Origin: an uncultured Eubacteriales bacterium
GTDB lineage: Bacteria > Bacillota > Clostridia > Christensenellales > Aristaeellaceae
Direction: 5' to 3'
Length of the DNA: 64,000 bases
Assembly: GCA_902789795.1 (NCBI GenBank)
Contig: CADAPM010000015.1
Span: 1-64,000 of the forward strand
The notes under the pieces were generated by a model, which was given only the letters and a program-made list of their open reading frames with translations, did not search any database and was not told where the DNA came from. The position numbers and the translations under genes were made by a program. Every line of letters begins with the position of its first letter. Within the stretch, counting starts at the first letter, position 1. Below are positions 18,364-27,361 of the stretch, in pieces.

Positions 18364-19833
18364 TTATTTCCTCCCGTATTCATGGTTCATCATCTGGATC
18401 CGCTTGAGCAGCGCGGGGCTCAGGTCGCCGGGCATCATGCGGTAGCGCCAGTTGGTGCCGCCCACGGTGCCGGGGTAGTTCATGCGCGCTTCGTTGTCCA
18501 GGCAGAGCCAGTCCTGAATGGGAATGACAGCCAGGAATGCGGACGAAGACAGTACTTTTCTGATCATGGTATCACAGATGTCATCCCCGGCCTTCATGCC
18601 CAGGATGTTCTGCGCGTTTTGGCGTTCCTTGCGGTCGATGCGGTTATACCAGCCAAGGACGGTATCGTTGTCGTGTGTGCCGGTATAGGCGACGGTATTC
18701 TCTGTGATGTTGGCGGGGTGGTGCGGGTTGCTCTCGTCACTGTCCAGGCCGAACACCAGCACCTTCATGCCGGGGAAGCCGGTCTCCCGGAGCAGCTTTT
18801 TCACGCGCGGGCTCACTTCGCCCAAGTCTTCGGCGATGATGCGCATGTCGGGCAGCTGGCGGCTTACCTCGTTAAAGAACAGCTTCCCCGCATTTTTGAC
18901 CCACTTTCCGTGGCGCGCGTTATCCGCGTCGGCGGCGACGGAGTAATAATTCGCGAATCCGATGAAATGGTCGATGCGGATGATGTCGAAGCGCTCGCTG
19001 ATCCCGCGCAGGCGGTCGATCCACCAGTCGTAATGGTGCGCCCACAGCCTGAGCCAGCGGTAGAGCGGGTTGCCCCAGAGCTGGCCGTCCGCAGAGAAGT
19101 AATCCGGCGGCACGCCGGCGACGCGCTGGGGGTTCAGGTTTTCGTCCACCTGGAAATACTGCGGGCTCTGCCAGACGTCGCAGCTGCCCGGTGCGACATA
19201 GATCGGGATGTCGCCGAACAATGACAGCTCTTTTTTGGCGGCGTATTCGCGCAGTTCCGTCCACTGGCGGTCGAAGAGGTACTGCACAAACGCGTGGTAC
19301 AGCACCCGGTCTTTGAGGCTCTCGAGCTCTTTGGCAGTTTCCGCGTTATGGTCGGTGGGGTAGCGCCGCTGGGCGATCGGCCAGGTGTTGAAGGGACCGT
19401 GCGCTTCCTTGAGCGCTTCGTACTGCGCGTAAGGCCAGACCCAGGCTTTCCTGGCGGCAAAGCTTTCAACCTCGGATTTCAGGTCTCCGATGGAAGCTTC
19501 GTAGGCGCGCAGCAGGCAGGCTGTTTTGGTCTTTTCGACGGCGTCAAAATCGACGCGCGGCGCAGGTTCCGCGGCAAAGTCCGCATCCTTGGGCAGGATG
19601 CCTTCATCCCGGAGCGCGGTCAGGTCGATCAGCAGCGGATTGCCCGCGTAAGTGGATGGGCTCTGGTAAGGCGACGCGCCGAAACCCGTGGGCCCGACCG
19701 GCAGCATCTGCCATACGCGGACGTCCGCGTCGTGTAGAAAATCCGCCATCTCGCGCGCAGGCGCGCCAAGCGTGCCGATGCCTTCCGGCCCGGCCAGCGA
19801 CGTGAGATGGACCAGCATCCCGCTCTGTCGCAT
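18364..19833 (-). CDS. malQ: 4-alpha-glucanotransferase (amylomaltase)
   Basis: 489 residues, GH77 family. Visible signatures: the opening GTLGAPAREMADFLHDADVR, WQMLPVGPTGFGASPYQSPS, the catalytic nucleophile region IIRIDHFIGF, the acid/base region IIAEDLGEVSP, and YTGTHDNDT. It disproportionates maltodextrins, making glucose and longer chains for GlgP. It is second in a minus-strand operon after a phosphoribosyltransferase (30 bases) and before glgP (3 bases). Ribosome-binding sequence GGAGGACATACAT ends the gap. Confidence 0.97.
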   Translation of the reverse strand: MRQSGMLVHLTSLAGPEGIGTLGAPAREMADFLHDADVRVWQMLPVGPTGFGASPYQSPSTYAGNPLLIDLTALRDEGILPKDADFAAEPAPRVDFDAVEKTKTACLLRAYEASIGDLKSEVESFAARKAWVWPYAQYEALKEAHGPFNTWPIAQRRYPTDHNAETAKELESLKDRVLYHAFVQYLFDRQWTELREYAAKKELSLFGDIPIYVAPGSCDVWQSPQYFQVDENLNPQRVAGVPPDYFSADGQLWGNPLYRWLRLWAHHYDWWIDRLRGISERFDIIRIDHFIGFANYYSVAADADNARHGKWVKNAGKLFFNEVSRQLPDMRIIAEDLGEVSPRVKKLLRETGFPGMKVLVFGLDSDESNPHHPANITENTVAYTGTHDNDTVLGWYNRIDRKERQNAQNILGMKAGDDICDTMIRKVLSSSAFLAVIPIQDWLCLDNEARMNYPGTVGGTNWRYRMMPGDLSPALLKRIQMMNHEYGRK

Positions 19834-19863
19834 ATGTATGTCCTCCGATATAGAGAATCAGGC

Positions 19864-20424
19864 TTATCCGATGATCTCGCCTTTTGCGTTGAAGACCGGC
19901 AGCTTTTCGAGGTAAATGAGGTCTTCGCGGTTCTGGGCTTCACCTTCGGCCAGGATCGCCATGCGGCCCACGATGTTGCCGCCGGCCTTGGTGACCAGCT
20001 GCTCCAGTGCCTTCAGGGATTCGCCGGTGGAGATGACGTCATCCACGATCAGCACGCGGCGGCCCTTCATGAACTCAGCGTCCGCGCCGTCCAGGCAAAG
20101 CACCTGCTCCTTCGCGGTGGTGATGGAGTTGACCTTGACGGTGAACACGTTCTGCATATAGAGCTTGGGCGCTTTGCGGGCCAGCAGGTAGCGGTTCTCG
20201 CCACTCTGGCGCGCCATTTCGTACACCAGCGGGATGCCCTTGGATTCCGCGGTGATCATGATGTCGTGCTCAGGCGCGCGCTTGAGCAGCTCGCGGGCGC
20301 AGGCTTCCGTCAGCTCCACGTCGCCGAAAATGACGAACGCGCCGATGTACAGATCATCCGTGACCTTGCAGATGGGGAGATCGCGCTCCAGGCCCGCTAC
20401 CTTCATCTTATAAGCGAGAGACAT
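19864..20424 (-). CDS. Phosphoribosyltransferase family protein (apt-like)
   Basis: 186 residues. The PRPP-binding loop is VLIVDDVISTGES (residues 124-136), and a GIPLVYEMA segment precedes it as in adenine phosphoribosyltransferases, with the E/SKG motif (TAESKGI) in place of the usual E(S/A)RGF. Long N-terminal part (about 50 residues) as in the Firmicutes apt-like group. Purine salvage is the family function, but the substrate base is uncertain because residues around the hood differ from typical Apt. It is the first gene of the operon with malQ and glgP, an odd pairing. CGGAGGAAAAACAC precedes the ATG. Confidence 0.78.
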   Translation of the reverse strand: MSLAYKMKVAGLERDLPICKVTDDLYIGAFVIFGDVELTEACARELLKRAPEHDIMITAESKGIPLVYEMARQSGENRYLLARKAPKLYMQNVFTVKVNSITTAKEQVLCLDGADAEFMKGRRVLIVDDVISTGESLKALEQLVTKAGGNIVGRMAILAEGEAQNREDLIYLEKLPVFNAKGEIIG

Positions 20425-20476
20425 GTGTTTTTCCTCCGTTTTCCGCCGTTATGTCAGCCGCAGGGGCTGCTTTTCT

Positions 20477-20505
20477 ATTTTATCCAGTTTACGAAGGATT
20501 GTCAA
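20477..20505 (-). promoter_or_regulatory. Promoter of the phosphoribosyltransferase-malQ-glgP operon
   Basis: Minus strand TTGACA (20500-20505), 17-base spacer, TAAAAT (20477-20482). It overlaps the opposite-facing rsmI promoter by 18 bases. Confidence 0.75.
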
Positions 20506-20516
20506 CGTGCTATAAT
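20488..20516 (+). promoter_or_regulatory. Promoter of rsmI
   Basis: TTTACG (20488-20493), 17-base spacer, TATAAT (20511-20516). Overlaps the divergent promoter at 20477-20505. Confidence 0.7.
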
Positions 20517-20547
20517 GGCCGTATATTATTGAAGGAGTGACGCGGCA

Positions 20548-21402
20548 ATGGTGCTTTACGTGGTGGCGACGCCCATCGGGAATCTGGGGGATATGAGCCC
20601 CCGGGCGGTGGAGACCCTGAGGAGCGTGCAGTTGATCGCTGCTGAGGATACCCGGGTCACCATGAAGCTGACCAGCCATTTCGATATCCATACGCCCCTG
20701 ACCTCCTGCCACAGGCATAATGAGGCCGGGAAGGCCCAGGAGATCGTGAGCCGCATGCTGGCGGAAAACATCGACGTAGCCCTGGTCACGGACGCGGGCA
20801 CGCCCGGCGTGTCCGACCCCGGCATGATCCTGACCCGGCTGTGCGCCGAGGCGGGCATCCCCGTCATCGCGGTGCCCGGGCCCACGGCGCTGGCGGCGGC
20901 CCTGTCCGTCAGCGGCTTCGACGTGACGGAGTTCACTTTTTACGGCTTCCTGCCGCGCGAAAAAAAGCCGCTGGAGGAAAAACTCCGAAGTATGATCGGC
21001 GGCCAGGCGGCGGTGATCCACGAATCGCCCTTCCGCGTGATCGCGCTGATGGAAGCGGTGGAGCGGGTGCTGCCCGAGGTCCGGGTCAGCGCCTCCTGCG
21101 ACCTTTCCAAGCTGCACGAGCTGACCCTGCGCGGCACGCCCGCGGAGGTGCTGACCGCCCTTCGCGCCAATGAGAAGGCCGAAAAGGGCGAATATTGCAT
21201 CGTGCTGGACCTGCGCAATGTGCCTGCGCCCGAGAAAGATGCGGTCCCCGCCGAGCTGACGCCCGAGCTCAGGCTGCTTTCCCTGATGCTCACCGGCCTG
21301 TCCCTCCGCGAAGCCCGGGAACAGCTTCAGGCCCAGGGCCTCCGTAAGAACGAGCTCTACGCCGCGGCGCTCAAGGTCAAGGAAATGATCGAGAATCAGT
21401 AA
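20548..21402 (+). CDS. rsmI: 16S rRNA (cytidine-1402-2'-O)-methyltransferase
   Basis: 284 residues. LYVVATPIGNLGDMSPRAVE at the start, AAEDTR, and DAGTPGVSDPG are the signatures of RsmI, a tetrapyrrole-methylase-fold enzyme that uses S-adenosylmethionine to 2'-O-methylate C1402 in the ribosome decoding centre. PGPTALAAALSVSGF and FYGFLPREKK are also conserved. The C-terminal 60 residues (LMLTGLSLREAREQL) form the usual helical tail. GAAGGAGTGACGCGGCA precedes the ATG. Alone on its transcript. Confidence 0.96.
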   Translation: MVLYVVATPIGNLGDMSPRAVETLRSVQLIAAEDTRVTMKLTSHFDIHTPLTSCHRHNEAGKAQEIVSRMLAENIDVALVTDAGTPGVSDPGMILTRLCAEAGIPVIAVPGPTALAAALSVSGFDVTEFTFYGFLPREKKPLEEKLRSMIGGQAAVIHESPFRVIALMEAVERVLPEVRVSASCDLSKLHELTLRGTPAEVLTALRANEKAEKGEYCIVLDLRNVPAPEKDAVPAELTPELRLLSLMLTGLSLREAREQLQAQGLRKNELYAAALKVKEMIENQ

Positions 21403-21420
21403 GAGATACAGACAGTAAAG

Positions 21421-21454
21421 TAAAAGGGCATGCCGTGTTTTTCACGGCATGCCC
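21421..21454. terminator. Bidirectional terminator between rsmI and the ferric-type ABC operon
   Basis: 12-bp perfect arms GGGCATGCCGTG (21426-21437) and CACGGCATGCCC (21443-21454). On the minus strand the T tract is CCCTTTTACTTT; on plus it is weak (CTCTTGC). Confidence 0.75.
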
Positions 21455-21471
21455 TCTTGCTGTGTTATGGA

Positions 21472-22491
21472 TCAGCGGGTTTCGGCGTAGAGCGCGTTCC
21501 ACTTCTCGAGCATCTCGGCTTTGTGCGCGATCAGCCAGGCGGTGTCGCGGGATACCCAGTTGATGGTATCGTCGGCGGGCAGGTACTTGATCTCGTACTT
21601 GGCCTTGGGGTTGGTGAAGCGCAGGGTCTCCAGGCGGGTCGCCAGCGCTTCCTGGCCTTCGGGGCTCATCAGGAAGTTGATCATGGCCTTTGCGGCTTCG
21701 GGATGCGGGCAGTTTTCGATCATTGCGCAGCCCATGGTGGTGCCGGACGCGCCGTTTTCGGGATACTGGATGCGGATGCGGTCAGAGCCGGACTTGAGCA
21801 GAGTGTCAGCGCCGTCCTCGTAGGTCAGGCCGACCACATACTCGCCGCTGTCCACGGCCTTGAAGCACACGGAGGAAGAGGTGGAGATGACCAGGCCGTT
21901 TTCGAGCAGTCCGCGCATGATGTCCCAGGCTTCGTCGCTGTCATAGCCGTACACCGCGAAGATGTTGCACACGTTGTTCCAGGCGGCGGAGGAGCTGTTG
22001 GGGTCGCTCAGTACGATGCGGCCCTTGAGGGCGGGATTCAGCAGGTCTTCATAGGTCCGGATCTCCAGGCCAAGCTCCTTCTCAAGCTCTACGTTCACGC
22101 AGAAGCAGACGGTGCTCAGATGGTCCTGGTTGTAGCGGCCGTTATGGCTCTTGTAATCGTCAGGCAGATCAGCCTCATACGGAGAGGTATAGAGGGCATA
22201 GATGTCATCGTTGGCGGAGCCGTCAGACGGAGAGAGACCGCCCCACTGCACGTCGCCCTGGGGATTGCCGGCCTCAGCGCGGGTACGGGCCTGCAGCTCA
22301 CCGGCGGAACCGTTGACGACTTCCACTTCCACATCGGGATATACTTCGTTGAACACTTCGATCAGGTTGTCGATGTCGTTGTCGGTCATGGAGCTGTACA
22401 GCACCAGGGGACCGGACACGGATTCCGCGATCGCGGAGCAGGCGGCCATCAGCATCATGGCAGCCAGGAGCAAAGCTGTAAGTTTCTTCAT
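21472..22491 (-). CDS. ABC transporter substrate-binding protein, ferric/AfuA-FbpA type
   Basis: 339 residues with an N-terminal signal (MKKLTALLLAAMMLMAACSA). A possible lipobox MAAC ends it, but AIA-ES could be a type I cleavage site instead. The mature part starts LVLYSSMTDNDIDNLIEVF, typical of the ABC binding proteins for Fe(III), putrescine or phosphonates (SBP family 6/FbpA), and includes GDVQWGGLSPSDG and a C-terminal FLMSPEGQEA. The metal tyrosine pair of classical FbpA is not obvious, so the ligand is uncertain. Order on the minus strand is ATPase, permease, binding protein; the terminator at 21421 ends the unit. Confidence 0.82.
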   Translation of the reverse strand: MKKLTALLLAAMMLMAACSAIAESVSGPLVLYSSMTDNDIDNLIEVFNEVYPDVEVEVVNGSAGELQARTRAEAGNPQGDVQWGGLSPSDGSANDDIYALYTSPYEADLPDDYKSHNGRYNQDHLSTVCFCVNVELEKELGLEIRTYEDLLNPALKGRIVLSDPNSSSAAWNNVCNIFAVYGYDSDEAWDIMRGLLENGLVISTSSSVCFKAVDSGEYVVGLTYEDGADTLLKSGSDRIRIQYPENGASGTTMGCAMIENCPHPEAAKAMINFLMSPEGQEALATRLETLRFTNPKAKYEIKYLPADDTINWVSRDTAWLIAHKAEMLEKWNALYAETR

Positions 22492-22546
22492 AAAGAGAAA
22501 CCTCCTTTGAATAGATTTATTTTCAGGCGCACCATGCGCCCGGGGA

Positions 22547-24199
22547 TCAGAGTTTGATGTCCTCGCTCTTGGTGACCGCCAGGTAGATGATCAGCGAGAT
22601 GGCGGTCAGCACGGTCAGAATGGCTGCGAAAGCGCAGGCCAGGCCGTCGTTGCCGCGGCTGATGGCGGCATAGGTGCTCATGGTCAGGGTGATCGTCTTG
22701 TTATTGTACAGGATGATCGCGCTTGAGAGCTCGGTCACGATGGCAACCCAGCTCAGGACTGCGCCGCTCATAATGCCGTTGCCCATCATCGGGGCGGTGA
22801 CCTTCAGGAAGGTCTTGAGCTTGCCCGCGCCGAGGGAGATGGAAGCCTCCTCGGTACTGATGGGGATGCCCTGCAGCGTCGCTGTAGCGGAGCGTATCGT
22901 GTAAGGCATCCTTCGGATGACCAGGGCGATGATCATGATGGCCATGGTGCCGGTCAGGGCCAGGGGCTGCTTGCCGAAAGCAATGACCAGGGCGATGCCG
23001 ATGATGGAGCCGGGCATGATATAGGGCAGCATGGACAAAGTATCGATGGTGTGGTTCAGAGGCCGGGGCCTGCGCACCACCAGGTAGGCGATCAGGATCG
23101 CAAATATGATGATGATAACCAGTGAAACGATGCCGAAGATCATGGTATTGTTGATGGAACGCACCAGCAGCTTCTTCATCGCCTTTTCGTAGTTGACCAG
23201 GCTGAAGCCGGGCTTGAAGACCGCGCCGTCGCAGTTGCGGAAGGACAAGTACACGATGTACAGCTGGGGCAGGAAGGCCAGCGCGATCAGACCGTAGCAG
23301 TACACATACATCAGAACGCCGGCAACGCCGCGCGGCTTGCGCTTCTGGATCGGGTGCAGGGCGTTGATAGAGAAGTTGTACTTGTTGGTCGCCCATTTCT
23401 GGATGAAGAAGACGATGGCGGTCACAACGATCGCGATCACGGAGATGGCGGCAGCAAAGTTATGGTCCGTGCCGTTCTCACCGAGGTACTGGTTGTAGAT
23501 CTCCACCGGGAAGGTGCGGTAGCCTTCGCCGATGAGCAGCGGGGTGCCGAAGTCTGCGAACGCGCGCATGAATACGAGCAGCGACGCGGCCAGGATGGTC
23601 GGCATGGAGAGCTGCATGATGACCTTGAAGAACCGGCGGACGCCCGTGCAGCCCATGTTGGCGGAGGCCTCGATCAGGCTGTTGTCGATGGATTTGAAGG
23701 CGCCGTTCATGTACACGAACACCAGCGGGAAAAACTTGAGCGCCTGCACCATCAGGATGCCGCCGAAGCCGTAAATGCTGGCCAGCTTGATGCCGAAGGC
23801 GTCCTTCAGGAATACGGTGATGACGCCGTTGCGGCCCAAGAGCATGATCCAGCTGTACGCGCCGATAAAGGGCGCGCTCATGCAGCAGAGGATGGATACG
23901 ACGAAGATGAACTTGCTGCCTTTCAGCTGGAAGAAGGAGTAAAAGTATGCGAAGGGGATGCCGATCAGCAGCGTCACCGCTGTCACGGCGATAGTGACCA
24001 CGAAGCTGTTCTGGATCGTGGAGGAATAGTAGGGCGTGGAGAAGAATTTGCTGAACTGTTCCAGCGTAAACCGGCCGTCGCTGCTGATGACGGACTGCTT
24101 CAGGATGCCGAACATGGGATAGATCAGGAACAGCCCGAACAGCGCCAGAAAGATCCAGGTGATGAACGTCCAGACCTCATATTTCTTTTTCACGGTCAC
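22547..24199 (-). CDS. ABC transporter permease, two-domain (FbpB-like)
   Basis: 550 residues with about twelve predicted membrane segments in two halves, each with the binding-protein-dependent permease fold; EASANMGCTGVRRFFKVIM in the first half and EASISLGAGKLKTFLKVTAP in the second are the EAA-type loops that contact the ATPase. Such fused permeases belong to ferric-iron (FbpB, AfuB), thiamine and phosphonate importers. It overlaps the ATPase gene by four bases (ATGA-type junction), so translation is coupled. The binding-protein gene follows 55 bases on. Confidence 0.88.
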   Translation of the reverse strand: MTVKKKYEVWTFITWIFLALFGLFLIYPMFGILKQSVISSDGRFTLEQFSKFFSTPYYSSTIQNSFVVTIAVTAVTLLIGIPFAYFYSFFQLKGSKFIFVVSILCCMSAPFIGAYSWIMLLGRNGVITVFLKDAFGIKLASIYGFGGILMVQALKFFPLVFVYMNGAFKSIDNSLIEASANMGCTGVRRFFKVIMQLSMPTILAASLLVFMRAFADFGTPLLIGEGYRTFPVEIYNQYLGENGTDHNFAAAISVIAIVVTAIVFFIQKWATNKYNFSINALHPIQKRKPRGVAGVLMYVYCYGLIALAFLPQLYIVYLSFRNCDGAVFKPGFSLVNYEKAMKKLLVRSINNTMIFGIVSLVIIIIFAILIAYLVVRRPRPLNHTIDTLSMLPYIMPGSIIGIALVIAFGKQPLALTGTMAIMIIALVIRRMPYTIRSATATLQGIPISTEEASISLGAGKLKTFLKVTAPMMGNGIMSGAVLSWVAIVTELSSAIILYNNKTITLTMSTYAAISRGNDGLACAFAAILTVLTAISLIIYLAVTKSEDIKL

Positions 24200-25314
24200 A
24201 CCGCCTTCTTTTCAAGGTCGTTCTGTACACCTTGCAGGATGTTGGCGCTGCCGTCTTCGGTCATGATGTTGATCTTTTCGCGCTTGACCGTCAGGCGGAC
24301 GTGCTCACCCTTGGGGATGATGCTGTCGATCTGGGATTCCTGCACGATCTCCGCTTTGATCCCGTCAGCAGTAGTCACGAAATAGTGGGTGTTCAGGCCC
24401 AGGAATACACTGTCGTCGATCCTGGCGTCGACGCCTTCGTCAGTATTGGAGATGACCAGCTCTTCCGGACGCACGCAGACCTTGACCGGCATCTCCTTGT
24501 GGTATTCGGGCAGGACATGCCCGACCGGCACGGCGTAGCCGCCTTCAAACACGAGCGTGGGCACCTGGCCATTCATGGTGAGTTTCGCATCGAAGATGTT
24601 GGTGCGGCCGATAAATGACGCGACGAACAGGTTGGCCGGCCGCTGGTACAGTGCTTTCGGGGTGCCGATCTGCTGGATGACGCCCAGGTTCATGACGGCG
24701 ATGCGGTCCGATACAGCCATGGCCTCTTCCTGGTCGTGGGTCACGTATACGGTCGTGATGCCGACAGAGTTCTGGATCTCCTTGATGACGGTACGCATCT
24801 CGACGCGCAGCTTGGCGTCCAGGTTGGAAAGCGGCTCGTCCATCAGCAGCACGTCGGGCTGGATCACCAGCGCACGCGCCAGTGCCACGCGCTGCTGCTG
24901 GCCGCCGGACAGGCGGTCCGGCATGCGGTCGGCGTATTCGTCGATATGCATCAGTTTCATGAACTTGTTGGTTTCTTCAATGACCTGGGCTTTGGGCATC
25001 CTGCGCTCTTTCAGGCCGAATGCGACGTTGTTGCGTACGCTCAGGTGCGGGAAGATCGCGTAATTCTGGAACACCATGCCGATATTGCGCTTCGCTGGAT
25101 CCAGGTCGTTGATGCGCTTGTCGTTGAAGCAGATATCGCCGCCCTCGATGGAGTTGAAGCCGGCGATCATGCGCAGCAGGGTGGTCTTGCCGCAGCCCGA
25201 GGGGCCCAGCAGGGTGAAAAACTCGCCTTCTCGGATGGTCAGGCTCAGATCAGGGATAACAGTGTTATCACCATATTTTTTTATGACGTTCTTGACGTTG
25301 ATATTGACGCTCAT
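24196..25314 (-). CDS. ABC transporter ATP-binding protein (FbpC/PotA type)
   Basis: 372 residues. Walker A LLGPSGCGKTTLLRMI, signature LSGGQQQRVALARAL, Walker B DVLLMDEPLSNLDAKL and H-loop VYVTHDQEEAM are all intact. The C-terminal 120 residues form the TOBE region typical of MalK/PotA/FbpC subfamily ATPases and often regulate uptake. First gene of the operon, with GGGGAGATTCAG before the ATG. It energises the 550-residue permease downstream. No confident promoter was found in the 140 bases before it. Confidence 0.92.
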   Translation of the reverse strand: MSVNINVKNVIKKYGDNTVIPDLSLTIREGEFFTLLGPSGCGKTTLLRMIAGFNSIEGGDICFNDKRINDLDPAKRNIGMVFQNYAIFPHLSVRNNVAFGLKERRMPKAQVIEETNKFMKLMHIDEYADRMPDRLSGGQQQRVALARALVIQPDVLLMDEPLSNLDAKLRVEMRTVIKEIQNSVGITTVYVTHDQEEAMAVSDRIAVMNLGVIQQIGTPKALYQRPANLFVASFIGRTNIFDAKLTMNGQVPTLVFEGGYAVPVGHVLPEYHKEMPVKVCVRPEELVISNTDEGVDARIDDSVFLGLNTHYFVTTADGIKAEIVQESQIDSIIPKGEHVRLTVKREKINIMTEDGSANILQGVQNDLEKKAV

Positions 25315-25459
25315 CTGAATCTCCCCTTTTCACTTGAGTCGCTGGATCATGGTCAGGTTTATCGCTCACTTATTGCAAAAGTATAACACATCATGTATCC
25401 AAAATCCATAGATACTGGTAACTTTTTATATATTTTTCTGTATGTCGGCGGCTTTTCTG

Positions 25460-25488
25460 TTGACAAGGGCCCGGCCTTCATATATATT
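25460..25488 (+). promoter_or_regulatory. Promoter of the MATE-ATPase fusion gene
   Basis: TTGACA (25460-25465), 17-base spacer, TATATT (25483-25488), 35 bases before the ATG. Confidence 0.75.
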
Positions 25489-25523
25489 TGAAATGGCTGA
25501 AGTTTTAGGGGGATGGAAACGCC

Positions 25524-27317
25524 ATGAGACACAAAACGGGGCAGAATGACAGCGCCATGATCTCCCGCCTCTTTTTCAGGCTGCTGCCGGTGCAGGTGGC
25601 GATCGTGGCGATGGGGTCGATCAATTCTATCGTGGACGGCATCGTCGCGTCGCGGTTCTGCGGGGAAACGGCCGTCGCCGTGGTGGGCCTGTATTTTACG
25701 ATGCTGCGGATCCTGGAGGCGGTGGGCTCCGTGCTGCTGGGCGGTGCGTCGGTGCTGAGCGGGCGTTACCTGGGCGCGGGCAAGATCGAGAAGACCCGGG
25801 GCGTCACCTCTCTGGCGCTGACGGCTGCGCTGATCGTAGGCGCGGTGCTGACCACCGCCAGCCTGGCCGCGCCGGAAGCGATCGCGGGTCTGCTGGGCGC
25901 GAACGAGCAATTGAAGAAGGACCTGGCGACCTATATCGTGGGCTACGCCTTCGGCCTCATCCCGCTTCTGCTTTCGCAGCAGCTGGCGGCGTGCCTGCAG
26001 CTGGAGCGCCAGGAAAAGCGCGGCCAGCTGGGCATCCTGGTGATGATGGCCGTGAACGTGATCCTGGATATCCTGTTCACCGTGGTCATGGACATGGGCA
26101 TCTGGGGCCTCGCGCTGTCGACCTCGCTGGCCAATTGGGCTTACTTCCTGGTGCTGGCCCAGTATTACCTGACGGACAAGGTGCAGCTGAGGCCCAGTGC
26201 GAAGCTGATCGTCTGGCGCGAGCTGCCGCAGATGCTGAAGACCGGCCTGCCCAACGCGCTGCTGGTGGCGTGTCTTGCGGCGCGCAGCCTGGTGATCAAC
26301 CGCCTGCTGCTGGCCCACGCGGGGGAGGACGGCCTGAGCGCGCTGTCCGCGTTCAACATGGTCAGCGGCCTCATCCTGGCCATCGCGCTGGGCGCTGGGG
26401 CGGTCATCCGCATGCTCGCCAGCGTTTTCCTGGGCGAGGAGAACCGGGAGGCGCTCCTGGCGCTGATCCGGACGGCGGCGACCAAGGTGATGGCGATGAT
26501 GGGCGCGGTGGCCGTCCTGGTAGCCCTGCTCGCCCCGGTGCTGACCGGCATCTTCTTCCCGGATCCGACCGCCGGCGTCTTCGGTTTGACCCGGGACCTG
26601 TTCGTCATCTACGGGCTCAGCGTCCCGCTGGCGCTGTTGTGTATCATTTATTCGAGTTACTGCCAGGCGGCAGGCTACCGCTGGTTCGTCAACCTGGTCT
26701 CCCTGATGGATGGCTTCTTCAGCGTGGTCATCCCGGCGGTGACGCTGACGCCCGTGCTGGGTGCGCTGGGTGTGTGGCTCTCCTTCCCGCTCGGGCTGTG
26801 CATCACTCTGGCGGTATGCGTGCTCTACGCGGTGATCCGCTGCCGGCGCTGGCCCCGCAGCCTGGATGAATGGCTGCTGCTGCCGCCGGAGTTCGGCACG
26901 GGCGAGCGCCTGGTGATGGTGCTCCGGGATGTGAACGACGTGACCCGGACTGCGGTCAATGTGCAGAACTTCTGCCGCAGCCACGGCATCCCGGACAGGA
27001 TCGGCGCTCACGCGGGCCTGTGTCTGGAGGAGATGGCCGGGAACATCGTGGAGCACGGATTCGAGAAGGACAAACGGTCCCACGTGGTGGAGGTCCGCGT
27101 CGTCCTTTTGCAGGAGAGCGTGATCCTGCGCATCAAGGATGACTGCATCCCCTTCAACCCGAAGGAAATGTATGAGATGACCGCGAACGACGATCCCTTC
27201 TCGAACGTCGGCCTGCGGCTGGTGTACGGGATCGCGCAGGATATCAGCTACCAGAACCTGCTTGGCCTGAACGTGCTGACGATCACCCTGTCCGGCCCGG
27301 CCACCGAAACAGCGTGA
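25524..27317 (+). CDS. MATE-family transporter fused to a GHKL (SpoIIAB/RsbW-like) ATPase domain
   Basis: 597 residues. Residues about 1-455 are a MATE (NorM/DinF-like) exporter with twelve predicted membrane helices (opening SRLFFRLLPVQVAIVAMGS, then GGASVLSGRYLGAG). From residue 462 a soluble domain follows: RLVMVLRDVNDVTRTAVNVQ, then the N-box (EEMAGNIVEHGF, with E503, N507 and H511), a DDCIPFNP segment matching the D.G.PFDP box (D539/D540), and NVGLRLVYGIAQD followed by GLNVLTITL, matching the lid and last strands of anti-sigma-factor serine kinases. So transport and a kinase-like ATP-binding module share one chain. Such fusions are known in gut Clostridia but their role is open. Good AGGGGGATGGAAACGCC before ATG. 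It is followed by proC 45 bases later. Confidence 0.85.
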   Translation: MRHKTGQNDSAMISRLFFRLLPVQVAIVAMGSINSIVDGIVASRFCGETAVAVVGLYFTMLRILEAVGSVLLGGASVLSGRYLGAGKIEKTRGVTSLALTAALIVGAVLTTASLAAPEAIAGLLGANEQLKKDLATYIVGYAFGLIPLLLSQQLAACLQLERQEKRGQLGILVMMAVNVILDILFTVVMDMGIWGLALSTSLANWAYFLVLAQYYLTDKVQLRPSAKLIVWRELPQMLKTGLPNALLVACLAARSLVINRLLLAHAGEDGLSALSAFNMVSGLILAIALGAGAVIRMLASVFLGEENREALLALIRTAATKVMAMMGAVAVLVALLAPVLTGIFFPDPTAGVFGLTRDLFVIYGLSVPLALLCIIYSSYCQAAGYRWFVNLVSLMDGFFSVVIPAVTLTPVLGALGVWLSFPLGLCITLAVCVLYAVIRCRRWPRSLDEWLLLPPEFGTGERLVMVLRDVNDVTRTAVNVQNFCRSHGIPDRIGAHAGLCLEEMAGNIVEHGFEKDKRSHVVEVRVVLLQESVILRIKDDCIPFNPKEMYEMTANDDPFSNVGLRLVYGIAQDISYQNLLGLNVLTITLSGPATETA

Positions 27318-27361
27318 GCGGAGATAGACTGCATTTTGAACAATAAAGGAGGCTTCGGATC

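Noticed and set aside
25315-25460. Promoter before the ferric-type ATPase gene
   Set aside because: A TATACT is present on the minus strand but no acceptable -35 at 16-18 bases, so not reported.
25359-27083. A 574-residue minus-strand frame
   Set aside because: Antisense to the MATE fusion gene; rich in Gln/His/Arg/Asp, no domain, no start site.
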